Shown piece after piece: positions 11,559 through 21,412 of a DNA stretch of 64,000 bases. The position numbers and the translations under genes are program-made. Numbering within the stretch: the first letter of the stretch is position 1; every line of letters starts with the position of its first letter. The notes under the pieces are model-generated. The model was not told where the DNA came from. It worked only from the letters and a program-made list of their open reading frames with translations, and ran no database searches. Source of the DNA: Synaphobranchus kaupii (lineage: Eukaryota > Chordata > Actinopteri > Anguilliformes > Synaphobranchidae); contig CM056380.1 in NCBI GenBank assembly GCA_029718625.1, positions 48,218,503 through 48,282,502 on the forward strand, in the 5' to 3' direction.

Positions 11559-11630
11559 AGGTTCCACCGAGATTTGAACTCGGATCGCTGGATTCAGAGT
11601 CCAGAGTGCTAACCGTTACACCATGGAACC
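11559..11630 (-). tRNA. tRNA-Gln (CTG), unit 35
   Basis: Class A, consensus body; counterpart of unit 20. Confidence 0.95.
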
Positions 11631-11904
11631 TGTTATGTGTCCTCCTTTTTTTTCAAAAAGATAGATATAATTAAAATAAATAATATCAATAGCTGAGTGT
11701 AAAGCCTATATTTGACAATGGCCATTTGGACATCAGGTTATTAAAGATGAAATTCACCTTCAAAAAAAAAAAATACTTTACAGACTAAACCAAATTTGAA
11801 GTTGTGAAATTCAGCAGCAGTATACCATGGAGCCCTGGCCTACGAAAGGAAACAACTCTGTCTCAATACTGGTGACTCGTCGCTGCTATTTTGCCGAAAG
11901 TTAA

Positions 11905-11976
11905 AGGTTCCACCGAGATTTGAACTCGGATCGCTGGATTCAGAGTCCAGAGTGCTAACCATTACACCATGGAACC
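11905..11976 (-). tRNA. tRNA-Gln (CTG), unit 36
   Basis: Class B, consensus body; counterpart of unit 21. Confidence 0.95.
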
Positions 11977-12234
11977 TGTTACACATGCACCTTTTTTTTT
12001 TAAAAAGATAGAAATGATTAAAATAAATAATATCAATAGCTGAGCATAAAGCCTTTATTCGACAATGGCCATTTGGACATCAGGTTATTAAAGATAAAAA
12101 TACCACTTTACAGACTAAACCAAATTTGAAGTTGTGAAATTCAGTAGCAGTATACCAGGGAGCCCTGGCCTACTAAAGGAAAGTACTCTGTCTCAATACT
12201 GGTGACTCGTCGCTGCTATTTTGCCGAAAGCTAA

Positions 12235-12306
12235 AGGTTCCACCGAGATTTGAACTCGGATCACTGGATTCAAAGTCCAGAGTGCTAACCATTACACCAT
12301 GGAACC
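12235..12306 (-). tRNA. tRNA-Gln (TTG), unit 37
   Basis: Class C, consensus TTG body. Its flank switches to class B-like spacer near 12356, marking a recombination junction. Confidence 0.95.
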
Positions 12307-12565
12307 TGTCAAATGTGCACCTTTTTTTTTTTAAAAAGATAGAAATGATTAAAATAAATAATATCAATAGCTGAGCATAAAGCCTTTATTCGACAATGGC
12401 AATTTGGACATCAGGTTATTAAAGATAAAAATACTACTTTACAGACTAAACCAAATTTGAAGTTGTGAAATTCAGTAGCAGTATACCAGGGAGCCCTGGC
12501 CTACTAAAGGAAAGTACTCTGTCTCAATATTGGTGACTCGTCGTTGCTATTTTGCCGAAAGTTAA

Positions 12566-12637
12566 AGGTTCCACCGAGATTTGAACTCGGATCGCTGGAT
12601 TCAGAGTCCAGAGTGCTAACCGTTACACCATGGAACC
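12566..12637 (-). tRNA. tRNA-Gln (CTG), unit 38
   Basis: Class A body and flank, followed by the class C-type spacer with 'ggccgccattt'. This is a second mosaic junction. Confidence 0.95.
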
Positions 12638-12914
12638 TGTTATGTGTCCTCCTTTTTTTTCAAAAAGATAGATATAATTAAAATAAATAATATCAATAGC
12701 TGAGCGTAAAGCCTATATTCGACAATGGCCGCCATTTGGACATCAGGTTATTAAAGATGAAACTCACCTTAAAAAAAAAATACTACTTTACAGACTAAAG
12801 CAAATTTGAAGTTGTGAAATTCAGCAGCAGTATACCATGGAGCCCTGGCCTACTAAAGGAAACAACTCGGTGTCAATATTGGTGACTCGGCACTGCTATT
12901 TTGCCGAAAGTTAG

Positions 12915-12986
12915 AGGTTCCACCGAGATTTGAACTCGGATCGCTGGATTCAGAGTCCAGAGTGCTAACCGTTACACCATGGAACC
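12915..12986 (-). tRNA. tRNA-Gln (CTG), unit 39
   Basis: Class A, consensus body. Shares the TCTAAC 3' flank and 'ataatataaatagc' spacer with unit 2. Confidence 0.95.
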
Positions 12987-13260
12987 TGTTTTGTGTCCTC
13001 CTTTTTTTTCAAAAAGATAGATATAATTAAAATAAATAATATAAATAGCTGAGTGTAAAGCCTATATTTGACAATGGCCATTTGGACATCAGGTTATTAA
13101 AGATGAAATTCACCTTCAAAAAAAAAAAATACTTTACAGACTAAACCAAATTTGAAGTTGTGAAATTCAGCAGCAGTATACCATGGAGCCCTGGCCTACG
13201 AAAGGAAACAACTCTGTCTCAATACTGGTGACTCGTCACTGCTATTCTGCCGAAAGTTAA

Positions 13261-13332
13261 AGGTTCCACCGAGACTGGAACTCGGATCGCTGGATTCAGA
13301 GTCCAGAGTGCTAACCATTACACCATGGAACC
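13261..13332 (-). tRNA. tRNA-Gln (CTG), unit 40, T-loop variant
   Basis: Class B. The T loop reads TTCCAGT instead of TTCAAAT: positions 57 and 59 are changed while A58 is kept. B box still recognisable. Confidence 0.9.
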
Positions 13333-13590
13333 TGTTACACATGCACCTTTTTTTTTTTAAAAGATAGAAATGATTAAAATAAATAATATCAATAGCTGAG
13401 CATAAAGCCTTTATTCGACAATGGCCATTTGGACATCAGGTTATTAAAGATAAAAATACTACTTTACAGACTAAACCAAATTTGAAGTTGTGAAATTCAG
13501 CAGCAGTATACCATGGAGCCCTGGCCTACGAAAGGAAACAACTCTGTCTCAATACTGGTGACTCGTCGCTGCTATTTTGCCGAAAGTTAA

Positions 13591-13662
13591 AGGTTCCACC
13601 GAGATTTGAACTCGGATCACTGGATTCAAAGTCCAGAGTGCTAACCATTACAGCATGGAACC
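13591..13662 (-). tRNA. tRNA-Gln (TTG), unit 41, D-stem variant
   Basis: TTG body with G10 changed to C, which loses the G10-C25 D-stem pair. The flank (tgttaaacatgcac) differs from class C. Confidence 0.82.
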
Positions 13663-13940
13663 TGTTAAACATGCACATTTTTTTTTAAAAAAGAGAGAAA
13701 TGATTAAATTAAAAAACATCAATAGCTGAGCCTAAAGCCTATATTCGACAATGGCCGCCATTTGGACATCAGGTTATTAAAGATGAAACTCACCTTAAAA
13801 AAAAAATACTACTTTACAGACTAAAGCAAATTTGAAGTTGTGAAATTCAGCAGCAGTATACCATGGAGCCCTGGCCTACTAAAGGAAACAACTCGGTCTC
13901 AATATTGGTGACTTGTCACTGCTATTTTGCCAAAAGTTAA

Positions 13941-14012
13941 AGGTCCCACCGAGATTTGAACTCGGATCGCTGGATTCAGAGTCCAGAGTGCTAACCATTA
14001 CACCACTGAACC
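13941..14012 (-). tRNA. tRNA-Gln (CTG), unit 42, degenerate
   Basis: Acceptor stem is damaged: C6 to A (mismatch with G67), A7 to G and A69 to G (wobble pairs). Anticodon and T arms are normal. Likely a poor or inactive gene. Confidence 0.7.
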
Positions 14013-14291
14013 TGTTATTAATGTGCCTTTTTTTTTTTTAAAGATAGAAATGATTAAAATAAATAATATCAATAGCTGAGCGTAAAGCCTATGTTCGACA
14101 ATGGCCGCCATTTGGACATCAGGTTATTAAAGATGAAATTCACCTTCAAAAAAAAATAAAAAATTTACAGACTAAACCAAATTTGAAGTTGTGAAATTCA
14201 GCAGCAGTATACCATGGAGCCCTGGCCTACTAAAGGGACCAACTCGGTCTCAATATTGGTGACTCGTCACTGCTATTTTGCCGAAAGTTAA

Positions 14292-14363
14292 AGGTTCCAC
14301 CGAGATTTGAACTCGGATCGCTGGATTCAGAGTCCAGAGTGCTAACCATTACACCATGGAACC
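14292..14363 (-). tRNA. tRNA-Gln (CTG), unit 43
   Basis: Class B, consensus body, lying between damaged neighbours. Confidence 0.95.
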
Positions 14364-14620
14364 TGTTACACATGCACCTTTTTTTTTTAAAAGATAGAAA
14401 TGATTAAAATAAATAATATCAATAGCTGAGCATAAAGCCTTTATTCGACAATGGCCATTTGGACATCAGGTTATTAAAGATAAAAATACTACTTTACAGA
14501 CTAAACCAAATTTGAAGTTGTGAAATTCAGTAGCAGTATACCAGGGAGCCCTGGCCTACTAAAGGAAAGTACTCTGTCTCAATACTGGTGACTCGTCGCT
14601 GCTATTTTGCCGAAAGTTAA

Positions 14621-14692
14621 AGGTTCCACCGAGATTTGAACTCGGATGGCTGGATTCAGAGTCCAGAGTGCTAACCGTTACACCATGGAACC
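14621..14692 (-). tRNA. tRNA-Gln (CTG), unit 44
   Basis: Class A with G45 changed to C in the variable loop; stems intact. Confidence 0.92.
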
Positions 14693-14951
14693 TGTTATGT
14701 GTCCTCCTTTTTTTTTTCAAAAAGATAGATATAATTAAAATAAATAATATCAATAGCTGAGTGTAAAGCCTATATTTGACAATGGCCATTTGGACATCAG
14801 GTTATTAAAGATAAAAATACTACTTTACAGACTAAACCAAATTTGAAGTTGTGAAATTCAGCAGCAGTATACCATGGAGCCCTGGCCTACGAAAGGAAAC
14901 AACTCTGTCTCAATACTGGTGACTCGTCGCTGCTATTTTGCCGAAAGTTAA

Positions 14952-15023
14952 AGGTTCCACCGAGATTTGAACTCGAATCGCTGGATTCAGAGTCCAGAGT
15001 GCTAACCATTACACCATGGAACC
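14952..15023 (-). tRNA. tRNA-Gln (CTG), unit 45
   Basis: U16 body with C49 changed to U, giving a U49-G65 wobble at the base of the T stem. Flank is the tgttaaacatgcacc variant. Confidence 0.9.
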
Positions 15024-15281
15024 TGTTAAACATGCACCTTTTTTTTTTAAAAAGATAGAAATGATTAAAATAAAAAATATCAATAGCTGAGCGTAAAGCC
15101 TATATTCGACAATGGCCATTTGGACATCAGGTTATTAAAGATAAAAATACTACTTTACAGACTAAACCAAATTTGAAGTTGTGAAATTCAGTAGCAGTAT
15201 ACCAGGGAGCCCTGGCCTACTAAAGGAAACTACTCTGTCTCAATACTGGTGACTCGTCGCTGCTATTTTGCCGAAAGCTAA

Positions 15282-15353
15282 AGGTTCCACCGAGATTTGA
15301 ACTCGGATCACTGGATTCAAAGTCCAGAGTGCTAACCATTACACCATGGAACC
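15282..15353 (-). tRNA. tRNA-Gln (TTG), unit 46
   Basis: Class C, consensus TTG body with one flank substitution (tgtcaaatgttcacc). Confidence 0.94.
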
Positions 15354-15630
15354 TGTCAAATGTTCACCTTTTTTAAAAAAAAAGATAGAAATGATTAAAA
15401 TAAAAAATATCAATAGCTGAGCGTAAAGCCTATATTCGACAATGGCCGCCATTTGGACATCAGGTTATTAAAGATGAAACTCACCTTAAAAAAAAAATAC
15501 TACTTTACAGACTAAAGAAATTTGAAGTTGTGAAATTCAGCAGCAGTATACCATGGAGCCCTGGCCTACTAAAGGAAACAACTCGGTCTCAATATTGGTG
15601 ACTCGGCACTGCTATTTTGCCGAAAGTAAG

Positions 15631-15702
15631 AGGTCCCACCGGGATTTGAACTCGGATCGCTGGATTCAGAGTCCAGAGTGCTAACCATTACACCATGGAA
15701 CC
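15631..15702 (-). tRNA. tRNA-Gln (CTG), unit 47, degenerate
   Basis: U62 to C breaks A52-U62 in the T stem, and A69 to G leaves a wobble in the acceptor stem. Shares the tgttattaatgtgcc flank with unit 42. Confidence 0.78.
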
Positions 15703-15961
15703 TGTTATTAATGTGCCTTTTTTTTTTTTTAAAGATAAAATGATTAAAATAAATAATATCAATAGCTGAGCGTAAAGCCTTTATTCGACAATGGCCATTT
15801 GGACATCAGGTTATTAAAGATAAAAATACTACTTTACAGACTAAAACAAATTTGAAGTTGTGAAATTCAGCAGCAGTATACCATGGAGCCCTGGCCTACT
15901 AAAGGAAACAACTCTGTCTGAATACTGGTGACTCGTCGCTGCTATTTTGCCTGAAAGTTAA

Positions 15962-16033
15962 TGGTTCCACCGAGATTTGAACTCGGATCGCTTGATTCAG
16001 AGTCCAGAGTGCTAACCATTACACCATGGAACC
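15962..16033 (-). tRNA. tRNA-Gln (CTG), unit 48, degenerate
   Basis: C41 to A breaks G29-C41 in the anticodon stem, and the base after the acceptor stem (discriminator) is A instead of U. Probably impaired. Confidence 0.75.
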
Positions 16034-16312
16034 TGTTAAACATGCACCTTTTTTTAAAAAAAAGATAGAAATGATTAAAATAAAAAATATCAATAGCTGA
16101 GTGTAAAGCCTATATTCGACAATGGCCGCCATTTGGACATCAGGTTATTAAAGATGAAACTCACCTTAAAAAAAAAAAAACTAGTTTACAGACTAAAGCA
16201 AATTTGAAGTTGTGAAATTCAGCAGCAGTATACCATGGAGCCCTGGCCTACTAAAGGAAACAACTCGGTCTCAATATTGGTGACTCGTCGCTGCTATTTT
16301 GCCGAAAGTTAA

Positions 16313-16384
16313 AGGTTCCACCGAGATTTGAACTCGGATCGCTGGATTCAGAGTCCAGAGTGCTAACCGTTACACCATGGAACC
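16313..16384 (-). tRNA. tRNA-Gln (CTG), unit 49
   Basis: C16 body matching the consensus, with a unique flank (tgttgcacaaaaacc). Confidence 0.93.
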
Positions 16385-16643
16385 TGTTGCACAAAAACCA
16401 TTTTTTTTTAAAAAAGATATAAATGATTAAAATAAATAATATCAATAGCTGAGCATAAAGCCTTTATTCGACAATGGCCATTTGGACATCAGGTTATTAA
16501 AGATAAAAATACTACTTTACAGACTAAACCAAATTTGAAGTTGTGAAATTCAGTAGCAGTATACCAGGGAGCCCAGGCCTACTAAAGGAGACAACTCTGT
16601 CTCAATACTGATGACTCGTCGGTGCTATTTTGCCGAAAGTTAA

Positions 16644-16715
16644 AGGTTCCACCGAGATTTGAACTCGGATCACTGGATTCAAAGTCCAGAGTGCTAACCA
16701 TTACACCATGGAACC
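16644..16715 (-). tRNA. tRNA-Gln (TTG), unit 50
   Basis: Last full-length copy; consensus TTG body with a diverged flank. The spacer beyond it is visibly decayed. Confidence 0.93.
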
Positions 16716-16986
16716 TGTTATGTGTGAGTTTCTTTTTTTTTAAAGATGGAAATAAATAAAATAAAAAATATCAAGAGTTGAGCGTAAAGCATATATTCGA
16801 CAATGGCCATTTGGACATCAGGTTATTAAAGTTGAAACTCACCTTAAAAAAATACTACTTTACAGACTAAACCAAATTCGAAGTTGTGAAATTCAGTAGC
16901 AGTATACCATGGAGCCCTGGCCTACTAAACGAAACAACTGCGTCTCAATACTGGTGATTTGTATCTGATATTTGGCCGAAAATTAG

Positions 16987-17030
16987 AGGTTCCACCGAGA
17001 TTTGAACTCACATCACTGGATTCAAAGTCC
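16987..17030 (-). pseudogene. Truncated tRNA-Gln (TTG), unit 51
   Basis: Only the 3' part survives (acceptor 3' strand, T arm and anticodon loop CTTTGAA). It breaks off into AT-rich spacer after 'ttcaaagtcc'. The T stem also has a substitution. Confidence 0.9.
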
Positions 17031-17330
17031 AAATTATATATAAATTATATAAAATGAAAGATATCGAGAGCTGAGCGTAAAGCCTATGTTTGACAATGGC
17101 CATTTTGTCCATCAGATTATTCAAGACAAACTACACCTTCCAATCTGAATCGAGTTGTCGCTCTCTCAGCCCGCGGTACAATAAAACATGACTTGTTAAA
17201 TTGTTAGCAAGACAACAAGAGCTGAGAGTAAATGCAGTATTCTACAATTGCCATTTAGTGCATCAATATTTCACTAGAACGGTGATAAGTGCTTAGACCT
17301 TCATACAAGCGTCATGAAAACAACCACGAA
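17031..17330 (-). other. Decayed spacer of the tRNA array
   Basis: Two diverged echoes of the spacer are readable: 'gctgagcgtaaagcctatg' near 17072 and 'gctgagagtaaatgcag' near 17220, each followed by a 'gccattt' motif. No tRNA body is associated with either. This is an old edge of the array. Confidence 0.7.
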
Positions 17331-17380
17331 GGGACTCAAACTCACAACATCTGGATGGGAAGTCAAACACCTTATCCAAG
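17331..17380 (-). pseudogene. tRNA-like relic, possibly Arg-type
   Basis: On the minus strand, 'GGATAAGGTGTTTGACTTC' resembles the D arm and anticodon arm of arginine tRNAs, and 'GAGTTTGAGTCCC' resembles a B box. The 5' acceptor strand is not recognisable. It could instead be a very diverged tRNA-Gln relic or chance. Confidence 0.3.
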
Positions 17381-17504
17381 GTAAGCTGGGTGACATTTTG
17401 TCTATCAGTTGTCAACAATCATTACGCTATGTTTTATTACATCATTGTATACAATATCCTTTTTCATGAGATCCCACTCACCGTTTGTTTGATTATTACT
17501 TATT

Positions 17505-17573
17505 AACTCTACCGAGATTTGAACTCAGATCACTATATTCAAAGGCTAAAGTGCTAGCCATTAACCTTGCAAC
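17505..17573 (-). pseudogene. Degenerate tRNA-Gln (TTG) relic
   Basis: The T arm ('accgagatttgaactc' on plus) is perfect and an anticodon loop CTTTGAA is present. The anticodon stem, acceptor stem and D arm carry many substitutions. It lies about 0.5 kb beyond unit 51. Confidence 0.7.
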
Positions 17574-18143
17574 AAGCTAGGCGGAGCGCTTTCCGAAAAA
17601 TGCGCATCTTTTACAATATAACATAACCTGGTCGGTTACCTGCCAAACTGACTGCTAGATTAAAAAATGTACCAGCATTTGGCTGGTGGCAGGTGTTATT
17701 TCACACCCTGGTGGGTAGTGTATTAGCTCCGTTCTCTATCACAGGGAAAGAGAGAGTGGGGTTTATGGAGTGAGCTCATAATTAGAAATGCAGATCTGGA
17801 TGCTGTCACTATACCCCACTCTCTGCAAGTGTAAATCTGCCCAGCTTTGGCAGGCCACTGTGCCTGAGAATCCATGGGCCCCGAATCCCCTGTATCTCTA
17901 CCCTCAGCCTGTGATATACAGTATGTCTGCAATATAACCCCTTCGATGTAAGAAAGCTTCCCCTGCCAAATCTTTGTGCCAGATGCCTCTTGAATCAATT
18001 TGGTATGTTGGTCCTGTTTCCTCAATCATAGCCTGTGTGCTGTGCATTATTCTGTGTCCACTATGGATCTTCGGTTGGATTGTTAAACACGGAGTGGCAT
18101 TTAAAGAAAAACCTTTCTTTCAAACATCCTACTATTTCAGAAA
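17574..18143. other. Unrecognised stretch
   Basis: No gene, repeat family or strong structure recognised. A 100-codon open frame on the minus strand (17723-18025) has no family features and is treated as chance. Confidence 0.5.
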
Positions 18144-20734
18144 TTAAAGGGATAGTTCGGAATTTTGGACATAATGTCTCAATTACGACTTACCCATGAT
18201 GTAGTTGATTGATGGAAACCATTTTCAGCTAATTCCATGCTGTCCCTTCTTTTTGACATACACATGTTGCTAATGCTAGCACAACTCTATGGCAACCGGT
18301 AGCATCCACTACCAAACGCACTTAAACATTCCACAGTGCACCCAAAGCAAATACAATACGACGACAGTCTATTGGGGTTATTTTGAGTCTTTATACCATC
18401 ATTTTGAAGTCAAACTATCGTTGACCTAATATTCTCTGTGGAAGAACGGCGGCGGAGCGAATGTGGCCATTGTAACTTGTTACTCTTCTTTGTTGTTGTA
18501 GTCGACCAGTGCCGGCACTACATTCGTAGGTAACGTAAAGTATCGCTCCCCCGATAGACTGTCGTCGTATTTTATTTTCTTTGGGTGCACTGTGGAGTGT
18601 TTAAGTGTGTTTTGGTAGTGGATGCTACCGGTTGCCATAGAGTTACGCTAGCATTAGCAAAGTGTGTATGTCCAAAAGAAGGGACAGCATGGAATTAGCT
18701 GAAAATGGTTTCCATCAATCAACTACATCATGGGTAAGTCGTAATTGAGACATTGGGCCCTATCTTACACCCGGCGCAAAGCGGCGCTAACCCAAACGCA
18801 AGTGTCTTTGCTATCTTACACCCGGCGATAGGTTCATAATAACGCCTAACGCTCACGCCGTTTAACTAGCATGTACTCTTGCGCCGTTTGGGCGTGTTGG
18901 TCTTAAGATGAGGAGTGGGCAAGATTTTTTTTGGCGTATTGCTATCTTGAGCCAGCAGAAAGCGCTTGCGCTAGAACCACCACTAACCTGGTCTAAAGTC
19001 ATGTCGCAGTTGTATACATGTTATTTTAACGGCGCATATAAGTGCGTCTACAAAGGCGTGTGCACAATGCGCGTACCCTCCTGTCTGTTACACACAGGGG
19101 CGCGCACAAGCATGATTAAAATATCAAGATTACAATGTGAAATAGTATTATTGTGTAGCCTATATCAAAAAATACATAATAATAAAAGGGTCCATAGCCT
19201 ACCTTTCCCTCAGTGAAGGGGAATGCCATGCACATTAAATTGCTTTCAGCCCACTCCATCAACATCCAGGCGATGTGCGATGGTACGGGACAATGGCTAT
19301 CCATTAAAAAGCAGCTGATAACACCTATATCAAGGCTAATGCGCGAATTGTCATTTACACCTAATGCGTGAATTGTCATTCAATGGAAACTCGCGCACGG
19401 CAATAGACGGACATTTAAGTTCTGAAAATGCGCTTCAGATGTCATTACAATACAGCTCTGTTTATCTATGAATACAGCCTGTAAGTAAATAGAATGGTTT
19501 GTGACTGAAAAAAGTTCAAAACCTTGTCCAGTGAATATTGCATTTATTGTTTTTCAAATAGCCTAGGCTACAGCGGATTCGCTGTGCATAAGTTTTATTT
19601 CGATAGCCTATGGTTAAAAAATGGAGATGTCACCATGTTAACTAAATTGTAACCTTAGCTATTCTTCGTCCTTCATATTTTTTAAATTACAGTGACCAGG
19701 TTTCCATACTCTCACCGTTTAAAACCCAGCTGATTTCACCCGTTATTCCATAACTGAACAAAACGATTTTAAAGAGAACTAAGCATCTAATTAGAAACTA
19801 ATACAAATTTGCAGCACGTTACACAATTAATTCACAATGAATTTTAATGCCATTCTCTGCACGTGCGCTGCATGTTCTCTGTTTCCCCTGCTTTAAGTCG
19901 CACGTTTCACGGTCTTCCTGGGAAAGTGGATTGTTTTAAAGGATTACGCTACGAGTAAAACAGGTTGGTCACATTTCCATAAACAGGACATTATTAAACA
20001 AGGGGAAATATGCGTGAACATATGGGTTGCGAACCTGACAGCTTTATTGTAGGCTATTTAGTGTCATCATTAAGGCAAAATAACGGTATGTATGTTATTA
20101 ATCAATATTAGCCTACTATGCAGGTAGCCTAATGAACTTTGGATGAAGCTTGAACTTCGAGAACTCCATGAGAACAGCCTCTTGGAATTGATGTTTGACA
20201 CTTTCATTGCATAATCAAACGAAATTCGCTGAACAAGCAGGCTAATTTGGCATTTTCTAAGGTGAGACTGAAGCCATTGATAGCTTATTCTCAGCTGTTG
20301 CAGGTCCTTTTAACAAAATTTAACTGCATATATTTTGTAAAATAACAGCCCTGTCTGGAATTACCGGGAACTCATATGCTAATGGTTAGTCCGAATAATA
20401 TTGATCATACTCCATTTAGCCTATTCCTTGATCACACTAAACATGCACGAGCATGTCTGTTTCGCCATCAAGCAATCCGCCAAGGTGGAAAAGCAGGCTT
20501 TTAAAGGGAATGGGATATGACATTTTGATTGGTTTATTGCATGTCACGCCCAAGACACACCTGTAATTAATGAAGCGACTAGGTTCAGCCCAGTTGCACC
20601 TTGCGCCGTGCTTAGCGCCAAAAAAACACGCCGTTAAAATAGCAAAAGTGGACTTGGACACGCCCAAAATGGACTTAGACTAAGCGCCAAGATCGCCAAG
20701 ATAGGGCCCATTATGTCCAAAACTATCCCTTTAA
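18144..20734. mobile_element. Long-inverted-repeat (foldback) element with TTAA ends, split by an insertion
   Basis: The ends read TTAAAGGGATAGTT and AACTATCCCTTTAA. The left arm (about 18144-18380) and right arm (18559-18754 continued at 20710-20734) are nearly complementary over about 230 bp around a short loop. TTAA flanks fit a Kolobok- or piggyBac-like non-autonomous element; the superfamily is inference. No transposase is visible in the host element. A half copy lies at 46170-46443. Confidence 0.8.
18755..20709. mobile_element. Nested 1.96 kb DNA transposon, ends GGGCCCTATCTT
   Basis: It is bounded by GGGCCCTATCTT and its inverse, and flanked by ATT on both sides (18752-18754 and 20710-20712). 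Removing it restores 'gagacattatgtcc', which is exactly what the intact relative at about 46413-46420 shows. A 3-bp duplication is consistent with a PIF/Harbinger-like element but does not prove it. Both ends are rich in GGCGC-type motifs. No transposase domain recognised; open frames inside (for example 18908-19216) lack family features. Confidence 0.8.
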
Positions 20735-20807
20735 GGACTTGTATGGCTTGAGGCCTGAATTTTAGCATGAGAATTATCCTTTGTATATTGTTAGCATGTT
20801 CTGAGAC

Positions 20808-21412
20808 TTAAAGGTTGTATCAGCGATTTTGGGTGGAAACATACATTTTTTTTTTTTTCCTCACGATCCGCTAGCTGCCCGCCCCATAAGCAGGCCGTCA
20901 AAAAACCGCGTCTCTGTAGGCAGCCTATGCTCCGAGATCGTACACAAAAACAATGGTACTACCAACCACTCAAAACCAAAATAAACAGTATTCCAACCAA
21001 TCACAATGATCTGCACAAACGCTAATACTCTTATCTCGCTGAAATCTCGACGGATTTACAAACGGTTTGGTTTCTTACAAACGTTATTAACGTGGTTATA
21101 ATTCTGGATGCTTGAACACTATTTTTTAAAACATAACATAATTATTCATAAGTATGTTTGTTTGGGATTTCGCTTCAGAAGTGACGTCACGTTTGTGCAG
21201 ATCATTGTGATTGGTTGGAATACTGTTTATTTTGGTTTTGAGTAGTTGGTAGTACCATTGTTTTTGTGTACGATCTCGGAGCATAGGCTGCCTACAGAGA
21301 CGCGGTTTTTTGACGGCCTGCTTATGGGGCGGGCAGCTAGCGGATCGTGAGGAAAAATCAGATGAATGTGATCATTTATGTTTCCACCCAAAATCGCTGA
21401 TACAACCTTTAA
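20808..21412. mobile_element. Foldback element with TTAA ends (605 bp)
   Basis: Arms 20808-21021 and 21190-21412 are inverted copies, starting TTAAAGGTTGTATCAGCG. They surround a spacer of about 170 bp. The right arm has about 20 bp ('atcagatgaatg' region) where the left arm has a poly-T tract. No coding capacity. Confidence 0.85.

Larger units (their letters stand above)
1..17030 (-). repeat. Tandem array of tRNA-Gln repeat units (about 51 units)
   Basis: Each unit of about 330-360 bp holds one 72-nt tRNA-Gln gene, read on the minus strand, plus an AT-rich spacer. The spacer recurs with landmarks such as (plus strand) 'gacaatggccatttgg' and 'ggagccctggcctac'. Of 50 full-length copies, 42 have anticodon loop CTCTGAA (CTG) and 8 have CTTTGAA (TTG). 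A box, B box (GTTCAAATC core) and cloverleaf stems are intact in most copies, so Pol III transcription is plausible. Three linked haplotypes exist, named by the base at position 16 and the plus-strand flank just beyond the tRNA 5' end. Class A is C16 with flank tgttatgtgtcctcc. Class B is U16 with flank tgttacacatgcacc. Class C is anticodon TTG with flank tgtcaaatgtgcacc. Higher-order duplications are visible with offsets of about 5,068, 6,424 and 12,512 bp. Large tRNA clusters are known in fish genomes; that this one is expressed is inference. Confidence 0.96.

Noticed and set aside
7106..16445. Several 64-77 codon minus-strand open frames with a shared FHGV-TLDSESS-PSSNLGGTF pattern
   Set aside because: They are translations of the tRNA-Gln genes and spacers; the shared peptide is the tRNA body read as codons.
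1..17030. Array as a tRNA-derived SINE satellite
   Set aside because: Copies are tandem with fixed spacing, keep full cloverleaf pairing at both acceptor ends, and lack SINE bodies, tails and target duplications.
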